From Candidatus Binatus soli (GTDB lineage: Bacteria > Desulfobacterota > Binatia > Binatales > Binataceae): DNA of 51,108 nucleotides. The number at the start of each line of letters is the position of its first letter. The stretch's first letter is position 1. A model generated the notes under the pieces. It did no database searches. It had not been told where the DNA came from and saw nothing but the letters and a program-made list of their open reading frames with translations. Location: contig DLMJ01000048.1 of NCBI GenBank assembly GCA_002479255.1, forward strand, positions 1 to 51,108, in the 5' to 3' direction. Shown in pieces: positions 42,239-51,108 of the stretch. The position numbers and the translations under genes are program-made.

Positions 42239-42562
42239 ATGGATAAAAGGAACGGACTGCCGCCCGTCCATCCGGGCGAGATTATCAAGCAAGACATCCT
42301 GCCGTCTGTCGGCCTGTCCGTGACGGCTGCGGCGAAAGCCTTGGGGGTGTCCCGCCAGATGCTTCACGACATTCTGGCGCAGCGCAAGCCCCTGTCTGCC
42401 ATCATGTGCCTGAAGGTATCCCGCCTGTTTGGCGGCTCACCGGAAGTATGGATGCGGTTGCAGGCAGCCTACGACCTGAAGAAGGCTGAGCAAAACAAAA
42501 AGGTCATGAAACGTGTCGCGCGGATCGTGCCTGTAAATCTGGTCGAAGAAGTTCGGGTCTGA
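42239..42562 (+). CDS. higA: HigA-type antitoxin (XRE family), module 2
   Basis: A 107-aa antitoxin with the HigA signature: 'PPVHPGEIIKQDILPSVGLSVTAAAKALGVSRQMLHDILAQRKPLSAIMCLKVSRLFGGSPEVWMRLQAAYDL' (quoted in overlapping parts), a compact helix-turn-helix with the typical 'HPGEIL' start. AGGAAGG upstream supports ATG 42239 over ATG 42212, which lies inside the toxin gene. The basic C-terminal tail is usual. It should bind the toxin and repress at 41923-41942. Confidence 0.93.
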   Translation: MDKRNGLPPVHPGEIIKQDILPSVGLSVTAAAKALGVSRQMLHDILAQRKPLSAIMCLKVSRLFGGSPEVWMRLQAAYDLKKAEQNKKVMKRVARIVPVNLVEEVRV

Positions 42563-42611
42563 TCCCCTGCGGGCAGGCGAGCTTTCTTCAAGCCGGAAAC
42601 TTGCTTGTCAC

Positions 42612-42728
42612 ATGCGCCAGCCTGCGATCCTGCCCGTAGTATGGATCTGCGCGCTTCTGATGCTGACGGGATTCATCGCGGCGTATTGGTTCGCGACTGA
42701 TCGCCCCCGCCAGGTGGAACCGCGATAG
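42612..42728 (+). pseudogene. GT87 remnant 3: in-frame 5'-3' fusion of 38 codons
   Basis: Starts ATG at the equivalent of 37317 and follows the intact gene for about 54 nt (MRQPAILPVVWICALLM). It then switches within a shared CTGA(C)GGG-like string to the 3' end (TGFIAAYWFATDRPR), matching 38499 onward, and stops at TAG 42728. About 1.1 kb was lost by a short-homology deletion, but the frame is kept. The result could encode a 38-residue membrane peptide; whether it is expressed is unknown. Confidence 0.8.
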
Positions 42729-42792
42729 GCCCGGAACTGCCGGCCGCGCGCTCGTTCGCCACAGCGGTCTGGTGGGTGTAAACTGTAGGCTT

Positions 42793-45093
42793 ATGGAGAC
42801 TCGGAACCTTTCGGAACACGGCCGCGGAATGGGCGAACAAAGGGCAACCCCGCTCAGTGTCGCCGACTTCCAGCGGTGCCAGTGGGAGCAAGCGATCGCT
42901 GATGCTCCGAACGATACTTACTTCCGTTATTCCGAGTTGTTCGGAAAGAAATACGCGGCGGCCAAAGAGGCTGGGGACCAAACAACTGCCGCCGTCTTTT
43001 TTCTCCTGAGAGACATTACCTTTTTTCATTTTTCACCGCGTTCCGCGACCGAGCCTTTTACGGCGGCGCTAATTATGGGAGGGCGACGAAGCGCAATTCC
43101 GAGTGACCTCACGGAGGAAGACGTCCAAATCCTGCACGAACTCACACCGTCCGTGACTAATCCGGCGCTGCGCGCCCGGCTCGCCGATGTAGTATGGGTC
43201 AGAAAGCGAGACTTCCGCTCCGCGCAGATTGCCATCGATGCTTACATTGAGTCGGCTCGGCGATTCGCAGCTGCGCCCCTAGAACTCCGAAATGCGCAGG
43301 ACGTATCTCTCGTGTACTGCGTTCAACAGATCGAACGCGCTCTGCGCCTAGCTCGCCTAGTCAACGACGGACCCCGAGCCAAGGAAGCAACTGACTACAT
43401 CCAGCAGCTTGTTCGGCAACTCGCTCCGCGGCTCGTGCCGCTGTCTCTTCAACTCATGGATCTGCTGATCGAGTTCCGTGTTGGCGATCCCAGGGAGTAC
43501 GCTCTGATTGCGAAAACCGCGGCGAACACTTCTGAGGCCTACCCTGATACAGTGCGCGAATTCAGAACTCGTGAAGCGAAGTGGCTCGCACTAGCCGGTG
43601 ACGAGGCTGCTCAAAAGGATGCGATCATCGCCGCGGCGGAGGAGTATGTTCACAAGGCAGACCTTCTCGAAGCCGGCAAGCCTCCTAGCTACATGCTGGT
43701 AGCCGACAGTCTAACAAGAGCCATTGAGGCCTACCGACGCATCAGCAACTATCCGCGAGACCGGGTAGAAGCCTTGCACAAGCGCCTGCTCAAGGTTCAG
43801 CGACTCTCGACTTCTCAGATGGGACGGATCGCATCCGGTCAAATCGATATCCGGCCCATTGCGATGCAAGCCATGACCGCCATAAAAGGCAAGGGCCTGT
43901 ACGAGGCACTGCTCGCGTTGGCGCAGTTGTCGGCGCCACCTAATCTCAAGGAATTGCGCGCGCGCGTAAGTGAGCATGTCAAAGACTTCCCATTGATACA
44001 CTATCTCGCCGCTCAGGTCGTCGACGCCTCTGGCAAAGTGGTTTCAAAGAAACCATCGATGGCAACCGATGATGCGGACGAAATTGAAGAAGCGATGCGC
44101 TGGTCGATGTTCCGCGAGACCGCCCTTCACCGTGCGCTAACGGCCCAAGCCGTTATTGAACCCGCAAGGCAGCAGATCTTGTCCGAGCACGAGATTAAGG
44201 TCGAAGACTGGCAGACAATCGTGGAGAACAACCCCGTAGTTCCGCCCGAGCGCCAGCAGACCTTCGCGCGTGGCCTGCAGGCGGGTATGACAGGCGACCT
44301 TTTGATTGCCGCGAATCTCCTGATCCCTCAGTTGGAGAATTCCTTTAGATACGTTCTCTCCGCGAGCGGCAATCGTACTTCAAAGCTACTCAGCGAAGGA
44401 GTGCAAGAGGACATAACCTTGCAGCCTCTCCTGGAGTCCGAAGACTTCAAAAGGGTCTTCTCAGAGGATTTGGCCTTCGACTTGGAGGGCCTCTTAGTGG
44501 CACGTTCGGGACCCAACCTCAGACACAGACTCGCACATGGATTGATTGACGATCGTGAACTCTCGTCGTCCGCAGACCTCACCTACCTATGGTGGCTGGT
44601 ACTCCGTATGTCCGTGTTGCCAGTGTTCTGGCGGCTAGCGCCCGTTGAAGCAGAGAGTTTGTACGACCGCGACTATTACGGGTGGACCGAAGGACAGGCG
44701 GAAGCTGTTGAACGGGCACCTCTTCAGGAAACCGACTTCAGCAACGTCGCCGAGGAGATCAAGGACTTGGGCAAAAGCGAGGAAAGGGAGCTCGAAAACC
44801 GCCTCAAGATTCTGTTGTCCCATCTCCTGAAGTGGAAATATCAACCGGAAAAACAGTGCAACAGCTGGAGGGCCTCCGTCCAGGAACAGCGTGTTGCCGT
44901 TCGCCGCTTACTTCGCAAGAGCCCCAGCCTGCAGCCCAAGACGGTAGAGATCCTGCCCGACGCGTTTGAAGAAGCGCGATACGCCGCGGAAGCGGAAACT
45001 GGCCTGGATGACGGGATGTTTCCAAAAGACTGTCCGTGGTCGTTCGACCAGTGCGTCGACGAACAGTTCTGGCCTGAAGCGACTGTCGCTTAA
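42793..45093 (+). CDS. DUF4209-DUF29 fusion protein with HEPN-like RHxxxHG motif
   Basis: A large helical cytoplasmic protein (766 aa from ATG 42793; a GTG at 42772 adds seven). Residues about 60-430 are repeat-like helices of unknown type. The region around 520-610 matches DUF4209: 'RGLQAGMTGDLLIAANLLIPQLENSFRYVL', 'GVQEDITLQPLLES', 'FDLEGLLVARSGPNLRHRLAHGL' (44521-44541 encodes RHRLAHG) and 'YLWWLVLRM'. That family carries a conserved RNxxxHG motif, related to the HEPN RNase active site; here Asn is replaced by His. The last ~145 residues are a complete DUF29 domain ('YDRDYYGWTEGQAEAV', 'EEIKDLGKSEERELENRL', 'LLKWKYQPEK', 'FPKDCPWSFDQCVDEQFWPE'). The fusion is unusual. It fills cargo block 4. 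Confidence 0.82.
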   Translation: METRNLSEHGRGMGEQRATPLSVADFQRCQWEQAIADAPNDTYFRYSELFGKKYAAAKEAGDQTTAAVFFLLRDITFFHFSPRSATEPFTAALIMGGRRSAIPSDLTEEDVQILHELTPSVTNPALRARLADVVWVRKRDFRSAQIAIDAYIESARRFAAAPLELRNAQDVSLVYCVQQIERALRLARLVNDGPRAKEATDYIQQLVRQLAPRLVPLSLQLMDLLIEFRVGDPREYALIAKTAANTSEAYPDTVREFRTREAKWLALAGDEAAQKDAIIAAAEEYVHKADLLEAGKPPSYMLVADSLTRAIEAYRRISNYPRDRVEALHKRLLKVQRLSTSQMGRIASGQIDIRPIAMQAMTAIKGKGLYEALLALAQLSAPPNLKELRARVSEHVKDFPLIHYLAAQVVDASGKVVSKKPSMATDDADEIEEAMRWSMFRETALHRALTAQAVIEPARQQILSEHEIKVEDWQTIVENNPVVPPERQQTFARGLQAGMTGDLLIAANLLIPQLENSFRYVLSASGNRTSKLLSEGVQEDITLQPLLESEDFKRVFSEDLAFDLEGLLVARSGPNLRHRLAHGLIDDRELSSSADLTYLWWLVLRMSVLPVFWRLAPVEAESLYDRDYYGWTEGQAEAVERAPLQETDFSNVAEEIKDLGKSEERELENRLKILLSHLLKWKYQPEKQCNSWRASVQEQRVAVRRLLRKSPSLQPKTVEILPDAFEEARYAAEAETGLDDGMFPKDCPWSFDQCVDEQFWPEATVA

Positions 45094-45150
45094 ATTTAGC
45101 CGCAAGTGCGGATATTTCCGGCCTGAGCTTTTGCCTTCCGTCCTCGCAAC

Positions 45151-45174
45151 AGACACACCGGTAGCGGTGTGTCT
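45151..45174 (+). terminator. Perfect 10-bp hairpin downstream of the DUF4209-DUF29 gene
   Basis: AGACACACCG (45151-45160), loop GTAG, CGGTGTGTCT (45165-45174), 58 bp after the stop codon. Stem strength and position fit a transcription terminator, but only a short T-containing stretch (TCTTC) follows, so it may instead be an mRNA 3' stabiliser. Confidence 0.5.
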
Positions 45175-45310
45175 TCAACGGCTTAACCATTCCTCAAAAC
45201 TTTCGGTTGATAATATTCCGTGTAAGCAACATCCGTGAGTTTCTCGCACCGATAGCGACCCGGCGCTTGGAATCGCTGCCAAACGACCGCCGATCACGAC
45301 CCAACACAAC

Positions 45311-45335
45311 GGTTCGCGACCGATCGCGCCCGCCA
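45311..45335 (+). pseudogene. GT87 remnant 4: 3' scrap
   Basis: GGTTCGCGACCGATCGC (45311-45327) is identical to 38521-38537 near the 3' end of the intact GT87 gene. The match then continues imperfectly as GCCCGCCAG. The same string, with one or two changes, closes remnants 2b (41869-41883) and 3 (42688-42704). It is the fourth downstream copy of this 3' end and the right-hand border of the array. Confidence 0.6.
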
Positions 45336-45411
45336 GCTTCCCGCGACTCAAGAAACGTGCGGTGCTATAACCAATGCTCGGATCGATCGTCGAAACAAGG
45401 AGGCATCAGCC

Positions 45412-45693
45412 ATGCTCTACATTGCGTTCATCAAGAACAGGCCGGGATTCGACACCGACATCATCGCAAAATCGCGCAAATGGTGGAACGAGGGCGCCAA
45501 GCCGGCCGGATTGAAGACCATCGGCTTTTACGGACCGCTGAGCAGCGATACTCCGGACGTGCTCGTGTTCGAGTCGTCCAATCACAACGACATCCGCACG
45601 ATGATCGAGTACTGGCGCGGGGTCTCGTTCGAAATTTATCCGGCGGTCGATATGGCGCAAGTCTTCCGCGCTCAGGGCATGGAGGTTTCGTAG
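45412..45693 (+). CDS. DUF3303 domain protein
   Basis: A 93-aa ferredoxin-like-fold hypothetical protein: 'MLYIAFIKNRPGFDTDIIAKSRKWW', 'GLKTIGFYGPLSSDTPDVLVFESSNHNDIRTMIEYW' and 'FEIYPAVDMAQVFRAQGM'. This is the DUF3303 pattern (dimeric alpha-beta barrel type). Function unknown. A very strong AAGGAGG (45397-45403) precedes the ATG. First backbone-like gene after the accessory array. Confidence 0.88.
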   Translation: MLYIAFIKNRPGFDTDIIAKSRKWWNEGAKPAGLKTIGFYGPLSSDTPDVLVFESSNHNDIRTMIEYWRGVSFEIYPAVDMAQVFRAQGMEVS

Positions 45694-45725
45694 CCGCTGC
45701 CGGACACCGCCGGTAAAACCGCGAT

Positions 45726-47870
<2,145 letters not shown>

Positions 47871-48277
47871 TTTGAAAATGACACTAATGGCAAGCCGTAC
47901 CGATGATGGCAACCGTTGCGGTATTTCGGAACGGCCCGACGGGCTTGGACGCGCCAAACGGCGCCAAAACTGCCCCGTCGAAGTCCGCCTCCGTGTCGCA
48001 CCGGACCGCGTGACCTGTCGGCGGCGGCGTGGCCAGCCGCGGTGCGGTCAGCTGGGGGCTTTCGGATACCTCCGGCTGATCGCAGCGTCGGGTAATTGGT
48101 TCAAAAGCGCACTTGCCAAGTTGCAAGGGCGCATCGTAGCGAAGTTCCCCACACTATTAATTGGTTGGCATCCAATTGCGCTATCTATAGGTAGTATGGC
48201 ATACGATTTGCTCATCTTAGACCGATATAGATGAGCTTTGGAAAGCAGCGCGAGTCACTTAAAATAAAACGTCGGTC
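47871..48277. other. Divergent intergenic region between glgX and the IrrE-like gene
   Basis: 407 bp without a supported gene. The right half is AT-rich and contains the inverted repeat GCTCATCT (48210-48217) / AGATGAGC (48229-48236), with an 11-nt loop, and a nearby CTATCTATAG-like string. TTAAAAT-type sequence (about 48258-48266) could be the -10 of the gene at 48278. A small RNA or operator is possible but not supported further. Confidence 0.35.
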
Positions 48278-49183
48278 ATGCCAGTCAGTCTGGCATTTCG
48301 ACTTCGTGGTCGTTTTATGAGTGCAGCCCTGACTTCATCGCCGGCCCCTGCTAAACGAATGCCGTCGCGAGAACCTGCGGCGCTGGAAACTCGTGAAGTT
48401 GACCATCTCGTTTCCAAGCTGCTCGCCGAAATCAAGGTTCCATTCGACTCGCTCGGGCCCCGGGTCCTCAATCAGCTTTCTGACCTGAAAAAGATTCTCT
48501 CCGCCGACTATGCGGAGGTGCCCGCGCTTCCATCCAAGCCTCTGCTCAGGGAATTGGCGCAGATCGTCGAGAATGACATCAATCGACACGCCTCGGCTTA
48601 CGGCGGCCCGGCGGATCTCGGCAGCCCGCAATTGCTCGGTTACCTGGGCAAAATTTTCGGTCCACGCGAACTCGAACTGCGGGCCGAACCTTATCGCACC
48701 GGCGCAGGGCTCGCGCTGCGCGGATTTTACTGCCGTGCCAGGCTTGGCGACAAAAGCAAGTTCGTGATCTTCGTCAACACCGCGCATCATCCCGGCGCTG
48801 TCGCCGCGACACTCGGCCATGAACTCGGCCACTACATCTACGGCTCGTTGATCGGAGAAAAGGCCGCCCACACGGCATTCATGGAAGGCGCGTTCGCCAA
48901 TCATCTGCTCGAAGAGGATGAACTGTTTGCCGACAGTCTGGTCGCGCTCGCAGCCTACAGCCCGGAATTGATCAAAAAGATCGGCGGCCTTTCGCAACTC
49001 AGGCCGGGTTTCTCGGACGATCTATTCAAGCGGATAAAGTCCGCCTACGACTTGATCGGACGGCGTTACGGCCTCGATCTCACGAAGGGCAAGATGGCGG
49101 CGGCGTGGCGCGTCCGATACCTCACCTCGATGGCTCACTTCTTCAAGCTGCGCTGCGCGCTCTACAAATCGGCCGGGGTCTGA
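48278..49183 (+). CDS. IrrE/ImmA-like HExxH metallopeptidase
   Basis: A 301-aa protein with a zinc peptidase motif: 'LGHELGHYIYG' with H181, E182 and H185, and a downstream 'LLEEDELFADSLVALAAY' with a third acidic ligand region (about 212-219). This matches the ImmA/IrrE (PF06114) family, which cleaves phage-type repressors or DdrO-like regulators, though no repressor partner gene is adjacent. The N-terminal 60 residues are Ala/Pro-rich and not part of the domain; ATG 48317 is an alternative start. The C-terminus (about 230-301) is helical. No signal peptide, so cytoplasmic. Confidence 0.75.
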   Translation: MPVSLAFRLRGRFMSAALTSSPAPAKRMPSREPAALETREVDHLVSKLLAEIKVPFDSLGPRVLNQLSDLKKILSADYAEVPALPSKPLLRELAQIVENDINRHASAYGGPADLGSPQLLGYLGKIFGPRELELRAEPYRTGAGLALRGFYCRARLGDKSKFVIFVNTAHHPGAVAATLGHELGHYIYGSLIGEKAAHTAFMEGAFANHLLEEDELFADSLVALAAYSPELIKKIGGLSQLRPGFSDDLFKRIKSAYDLIGRRYGLDLTKGKMAAAWRVRYLTSMAHFFKLRCALYKSAGV

Positions 49184-49301
49184 ACTTCACAAAAGGGGAC
49201 AAAGCGGCCGCTCGCCGAAGTCAGACGGGCGGCATCGTTTTATTTGCCGCCCTCGCAGCGCCGCGAACATTGCGTTGAAAGGCGATGCGCCGCGCCGTCG
49301 A

Positions 49302-49760
49302 TCATTTCGCCGGCGCCGGCGATGGGGTCGGCTCCGCAACCAGGCGCGCCGTCATCGGATGCGACTCGTGCCGAACCAGAATGTCCATCCAGTACTTGTC
49401 GGCCATCGCGGCTGCGACCTTGTCTGCCATTTCAGGCGCCGCCTCCGCGCGGACCTTGTCGAACTCATTGTCGCCAATCTTCACCTTCACGTAGAGGCCC
49501 GCCGTGTTTTTCTGAATTCTGCCGTACGCTCGATCGCCCAGCCGGACGTATAGCTGCCCGTCGATAACGGCCAGCCACAGCCTCGACCAGTGCTCGCCCT
49601 CCTCGGGCCCGATCGTCATGATCTGGAGCGTGCTTTGGTCGCGGAACGCATTCGGATCCCATCCGGGAACGGGGTTGTTTGCGGCGCAAGCCGCACCCAT
49701 CAGCGCCATCCAGAAAACGGCCGACGCCACGACTACGTTAATGCTCGTTTTGATCTTCAT
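49302..49760 (-). CDS. Exported hypothetical protein, DUF2255-like
   Basis: A 152-aa protein with a signal peptide (residues 1-26, ending 'GAACAA'; the Cys could mark a lipoprotein, but the preceding residues are not a classic lipobox). The mature part has 'TIGPEEGEHWSRLWLAVIDGQLYVRLGDRAYGRIQKNT', 'VKVKIGDNEFDKVRAEAAPEMADKVAAAMADKYW' and 'HPMTARLVAEP'. The pattern is similar to DUF2255/nitroreductase-like small proteins that bind flavin-type cofactors, but here it is exported. Function unknown. It ends in a Pro/Ala/Ser tail. Confidence 0.65.
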   Translation of the reverse strand: MKIKTSINVVVASAVFWMALMGAACAANNPVPGWDPNAFRDQSTLQIMTIGPEEGEHWSRLWLAVIDGQLYVRLGDRAYGRIQKNTAGLYVKVKIGDNEFDKVRAEAAPEMADKVAAAMADKYWMDILVRHESHPMTARLVAEPTPSPAPAK

Positions 49761-49860
49761 CAGCTTGCACCTCAGCCTGGTTTTCCGATCACGAGCGCAA
49801 CGCTTGAACTGCCGCTCGCGCGTTACTCAGCTTCTCCATTTTACGGTGACGCCCTTCGAC

Positions 49861-50844
49861 TCAGGCGATCGCGCCGCCGCAGCTCGATCCCGCGCCCGCC
49901 GTGCATCCGAAACAATGCGATCCGGTCGCGATGCGCGCGCCTGCAAGTTCGCCCACATCTTCGATGTCCCAGATCGTCGATGCAGCACTGTCACCGAGCG
50001 GAATTTCCAGCATCTGATTAAAATCGCAGTCGTAGAGCCGCCCGTCCCATCCGACACTGACCAGGCTGCGGCACATCAGCCCATCCACGGTCGCTGGGTT
50101 GAAGTGATTCACCAGCAGGCTCATGTACGCTGAGTGAATCCCGGTAGTTCTCAACTGATTGGCGAAGCGGGCGATCGGCATGTTCGCAATTGTCAGCAGC
50201 CGATCGAAAACGACCCCGAAATTGCGCGCGAGTTCTTCCCGGTATTGCTCTTCAAGCCCGGCCTGCGGCGGCGGCAGAGACGCGCCAATCGGGTTGTACA
50301 CGAGATCCAGCCGCAGCTCATCGCGCCCGAATCCGACGGCATTCAGTTGCTTCAACGCCGCGATGCTCTTGTCAAACACCCCCGCGCCCCGCTGACGATC
50401 CGTGTTCTCCGCGGTGTAGCATGGGAGCGAACAAACCAATTCGACGCCCGACCGCCGGTAGAATTCCACCAGCCATTCCATCCCGGGTTCCAGCGTCACC
50501 GTCAGATTGCATCGAACGATCACCTTGCGGCCAAGCGCACGCGCCCGTTCCACGAGCATCGCAAAGTTCGGGTTCAGCTCCGGCGCGCCGCCGGTGATGT
50601 CCAGGGTCCCGACTCGCGGACTTGCCGCGAGCACCTCGATCACTCGCTCCGCCGTCGCACGCGTCATCTGCTCGGTGCGCCGCGGGCCTGCATCGACGTG
50701 ACAGTGATGGCACGCCTGGTTGCACAGCTTGCCGACATTTACCTGGATGGTCGCGGGCGATTTACGGCTGAGCGCGCGAATTCCATGGCGCGCCAGCGTT
50801 GCGTCGAAGCGCCCACCGTTGACTGACTCGGATATCGCGGCCAT
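49861..50844 (-). CDS. arsS: Arsenosugar biosynthesis radical SAM protein ArsS
   Basis: A 327-aa radical SAM enzyme. The cluster motif is 'CNQACHHCHVDAGP' (Cx3Cx2C) near residue 40, followed by 'LDITGGAPELNPNF'. The C-terminal DUF3641-type region has 'DLVYNPIGASLPP', 'LMCRSLVSVGWDGRLYDCDFNQML' and a final Cys-rich 'CFGCTAGAGSSCGGA'. This is the ArsS layout, which joins dimethylarsinate to the adenosyl moiety on the way to arsenosugars. An ArsM methyltransferase is the usual partner but is not visible in this window. The ATG at 50844 is the natural start. Confidence 0.92.
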   Translation of the reverse strand: MAAISESVNGGRFDATLARHGIRALSRKSPATIQVNVGKLCNQACHHCHVDAGPRRTEQMTRATAERVIEVLAASPRVGTLDITGGAPELNPNFAMLVERARALGRKVIVRCNLTVTLEPGMEWLVEFYRRSGVELVCSLPCYTAENTDRQRGAGVFDKSIAALKQLNAVGFGRDELRLDLVYNPIGASLPPPQAGLEEQYREELARNFGVVFDRLLTIANMPIARFANQLRTTGIHSAYMSLLVNHFNPATVDGLMCRSLVSVGWDGRLYDCDFNQMLEIPLGDSAASTIWDIEDVGELAGARIATGSHCFGCTAGAGSSCGGAIA

Positions 50845-50919
50845 CGCGCAATTCTAACACGCGCATCGCGCGATCGTCATCGGCAAAATCGTGGCGTTCG
50901 CGGACCGTGAACACAACAC

Positions 50920-50956
50920 CAAAAAAAGCAGGAGACCGGATTGCCGGCCTCCTGCG
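50920..50956 (-). terminator. Rho-independent terminator (leftward)
   Basis: On the - strand GCAGGAGGCCGG (50955-50944), loop CAAT, CCGGTCTCCTGC (50939-50928) and then seven T (50927-50921). The stem is 12 bp with one mismatch. It would end a transcript coming from the right edge of the window and insulate arsS from it. Confidence 0.88.
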
Positions 50957-50989
50957 CTACTGCGGGGAAATCAACTGGCCGCGACAGTT

Positions 50990-51108
50990 CTAGCAGGCTG
51001 TTGATTTACGTTCCCGGCAATATCCCATCAAACCGTTAATTCTCTGTTCGCGAGCTTCTGTGGTTTCGGGCCACTCGGGCCGCCACGTCGATGTCGGAAG
51101 CAACGGAA
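50990..51108 (-). other. Possible 3' end of a gene entering from the right
   Basis: On the - strand a frame open to the window edge ends at TAG 50992-50990, with the terminator starting about 35 bp later. The 38 visible residues are charged and contain a 'GLMGYCRERK' string, but I recognise no family. It may be coding or chance. Confidence 0.25.

Larger units (their letters stand above)
45094..45411. other. Gap after the DUF4209-DUF29 gene
   Basis: 318 bp without a supported gene. It holds the hairpin at 45151-45174, the GT87 scrap at 45311-45335 and the Shine-Dalgarno of the DUF3303 gene (45397-45403). It marks the right end of the accessory array. Confidence 0.6.

Noticed and set aside
37066..45411. 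Duplicated tRNA 3' end as an att site for the array
   Set aside because: I looked for a second copy of the T-arm and acceptor end (GTTCAAGTCCCGCTCTCGGC) downstream and saw none.

Overview
The window is a GC-rich chromosomal segment from a Gram-negative (LPS-making) bacterium. A LolCD-BamA-Skp-FabZ-Lpx supercluster, an F420-type luciferase-like oxidoreductase, a maleylacetate-reductase-like dehydrogenase, DUF3303 and ArsS together suggest a deltaproteobacterial or Binatota-like lineage. That placement is an inference from gene content; no rRNA is present to test it.

Region 1 (140-17405, + strand) is a nearly continuous outer-membrane biogenesis operon. Its order is lolC/E, lolD, bamA, skp, fabZ, lpxA, lpxI, a Gfo/Idh/MocA oxidoreductase, a DUF2318 protein, a Sco-type copper protein, lpxB, msbA, waaA, lpxK, a 56-aa Trm112-like protein, a GT87-type membrane glycosyltransferase and a Kdo-kinase-like gene. 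lpxA has no ATG/GTG/TTG near its expected start, but an ATA with a well-placed Shine-Dalgarno sequence overlaps the fabZ stop. lpxD is absent between skp and fabZ.

Region 2 (17427-25450, - strand) is a second LPS operon joined to housekeeping genes: a family 9 (heptosyl) transferase, an LPS-type kinase, GT2, GT4, yicC, gmk, bifunctional rel and ridA. Most junctions are ATGA or TGATG overlaps. Region 3 (25484-31882) holds small membrane ORFs, a GT39 transferase, an F420-dependent oxidoreductase, an iron-type alcohol dehydrogenase preceded by an imperfect 40-bp tandem repeat, a Tat-exported DUF882 protein and an enoyl-CoA hydratase.

Region 4 (32173-33840) is a small accessory island: a PD-(D/E)xK nuclease-like protein and an unrecognised 252-aa protein. 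An OmpR/EnvZ-type two-component system, an isoprenylcysteine methyltransferase-like membrane protein and tRNA-Leu(CAA) follow.

Region 5 (37284-45335) is the most unusual part. An intact GT87-type gene is followed by at least three degraded pieces of the same gene family: a leader plus 3' end, an in-frame 5'-3' mini-gene of 38 codons, and a short 3' scrap. Different cargo lies between the pieces: a winged-helix-like plus HEPN-like pair with a small membrane protein; a HigBA module on the - strand; an unrelated HigBA module on the + strand; and a 773-aa DUF4209-DUF29 fusion with a HEPN-like RHxxxHG motif. Both HigBA modules have a sigma70-like promoter ending 6-8 nt from the toxin start, so near-leaderless transcripts are predicted, and an inverted repeat sits inside each promoter.

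Region 6 (45412-50844) returns to ordinary genes: DUF3303, glycogen debranching enzyme GlgX, an IrrE/ImmA-like HExxH protein, an exported DUF2255-like protein and arsenosugar radical-SAM protein ArsS. I saw no CRISPR array, rRNA, transposase or integrase.
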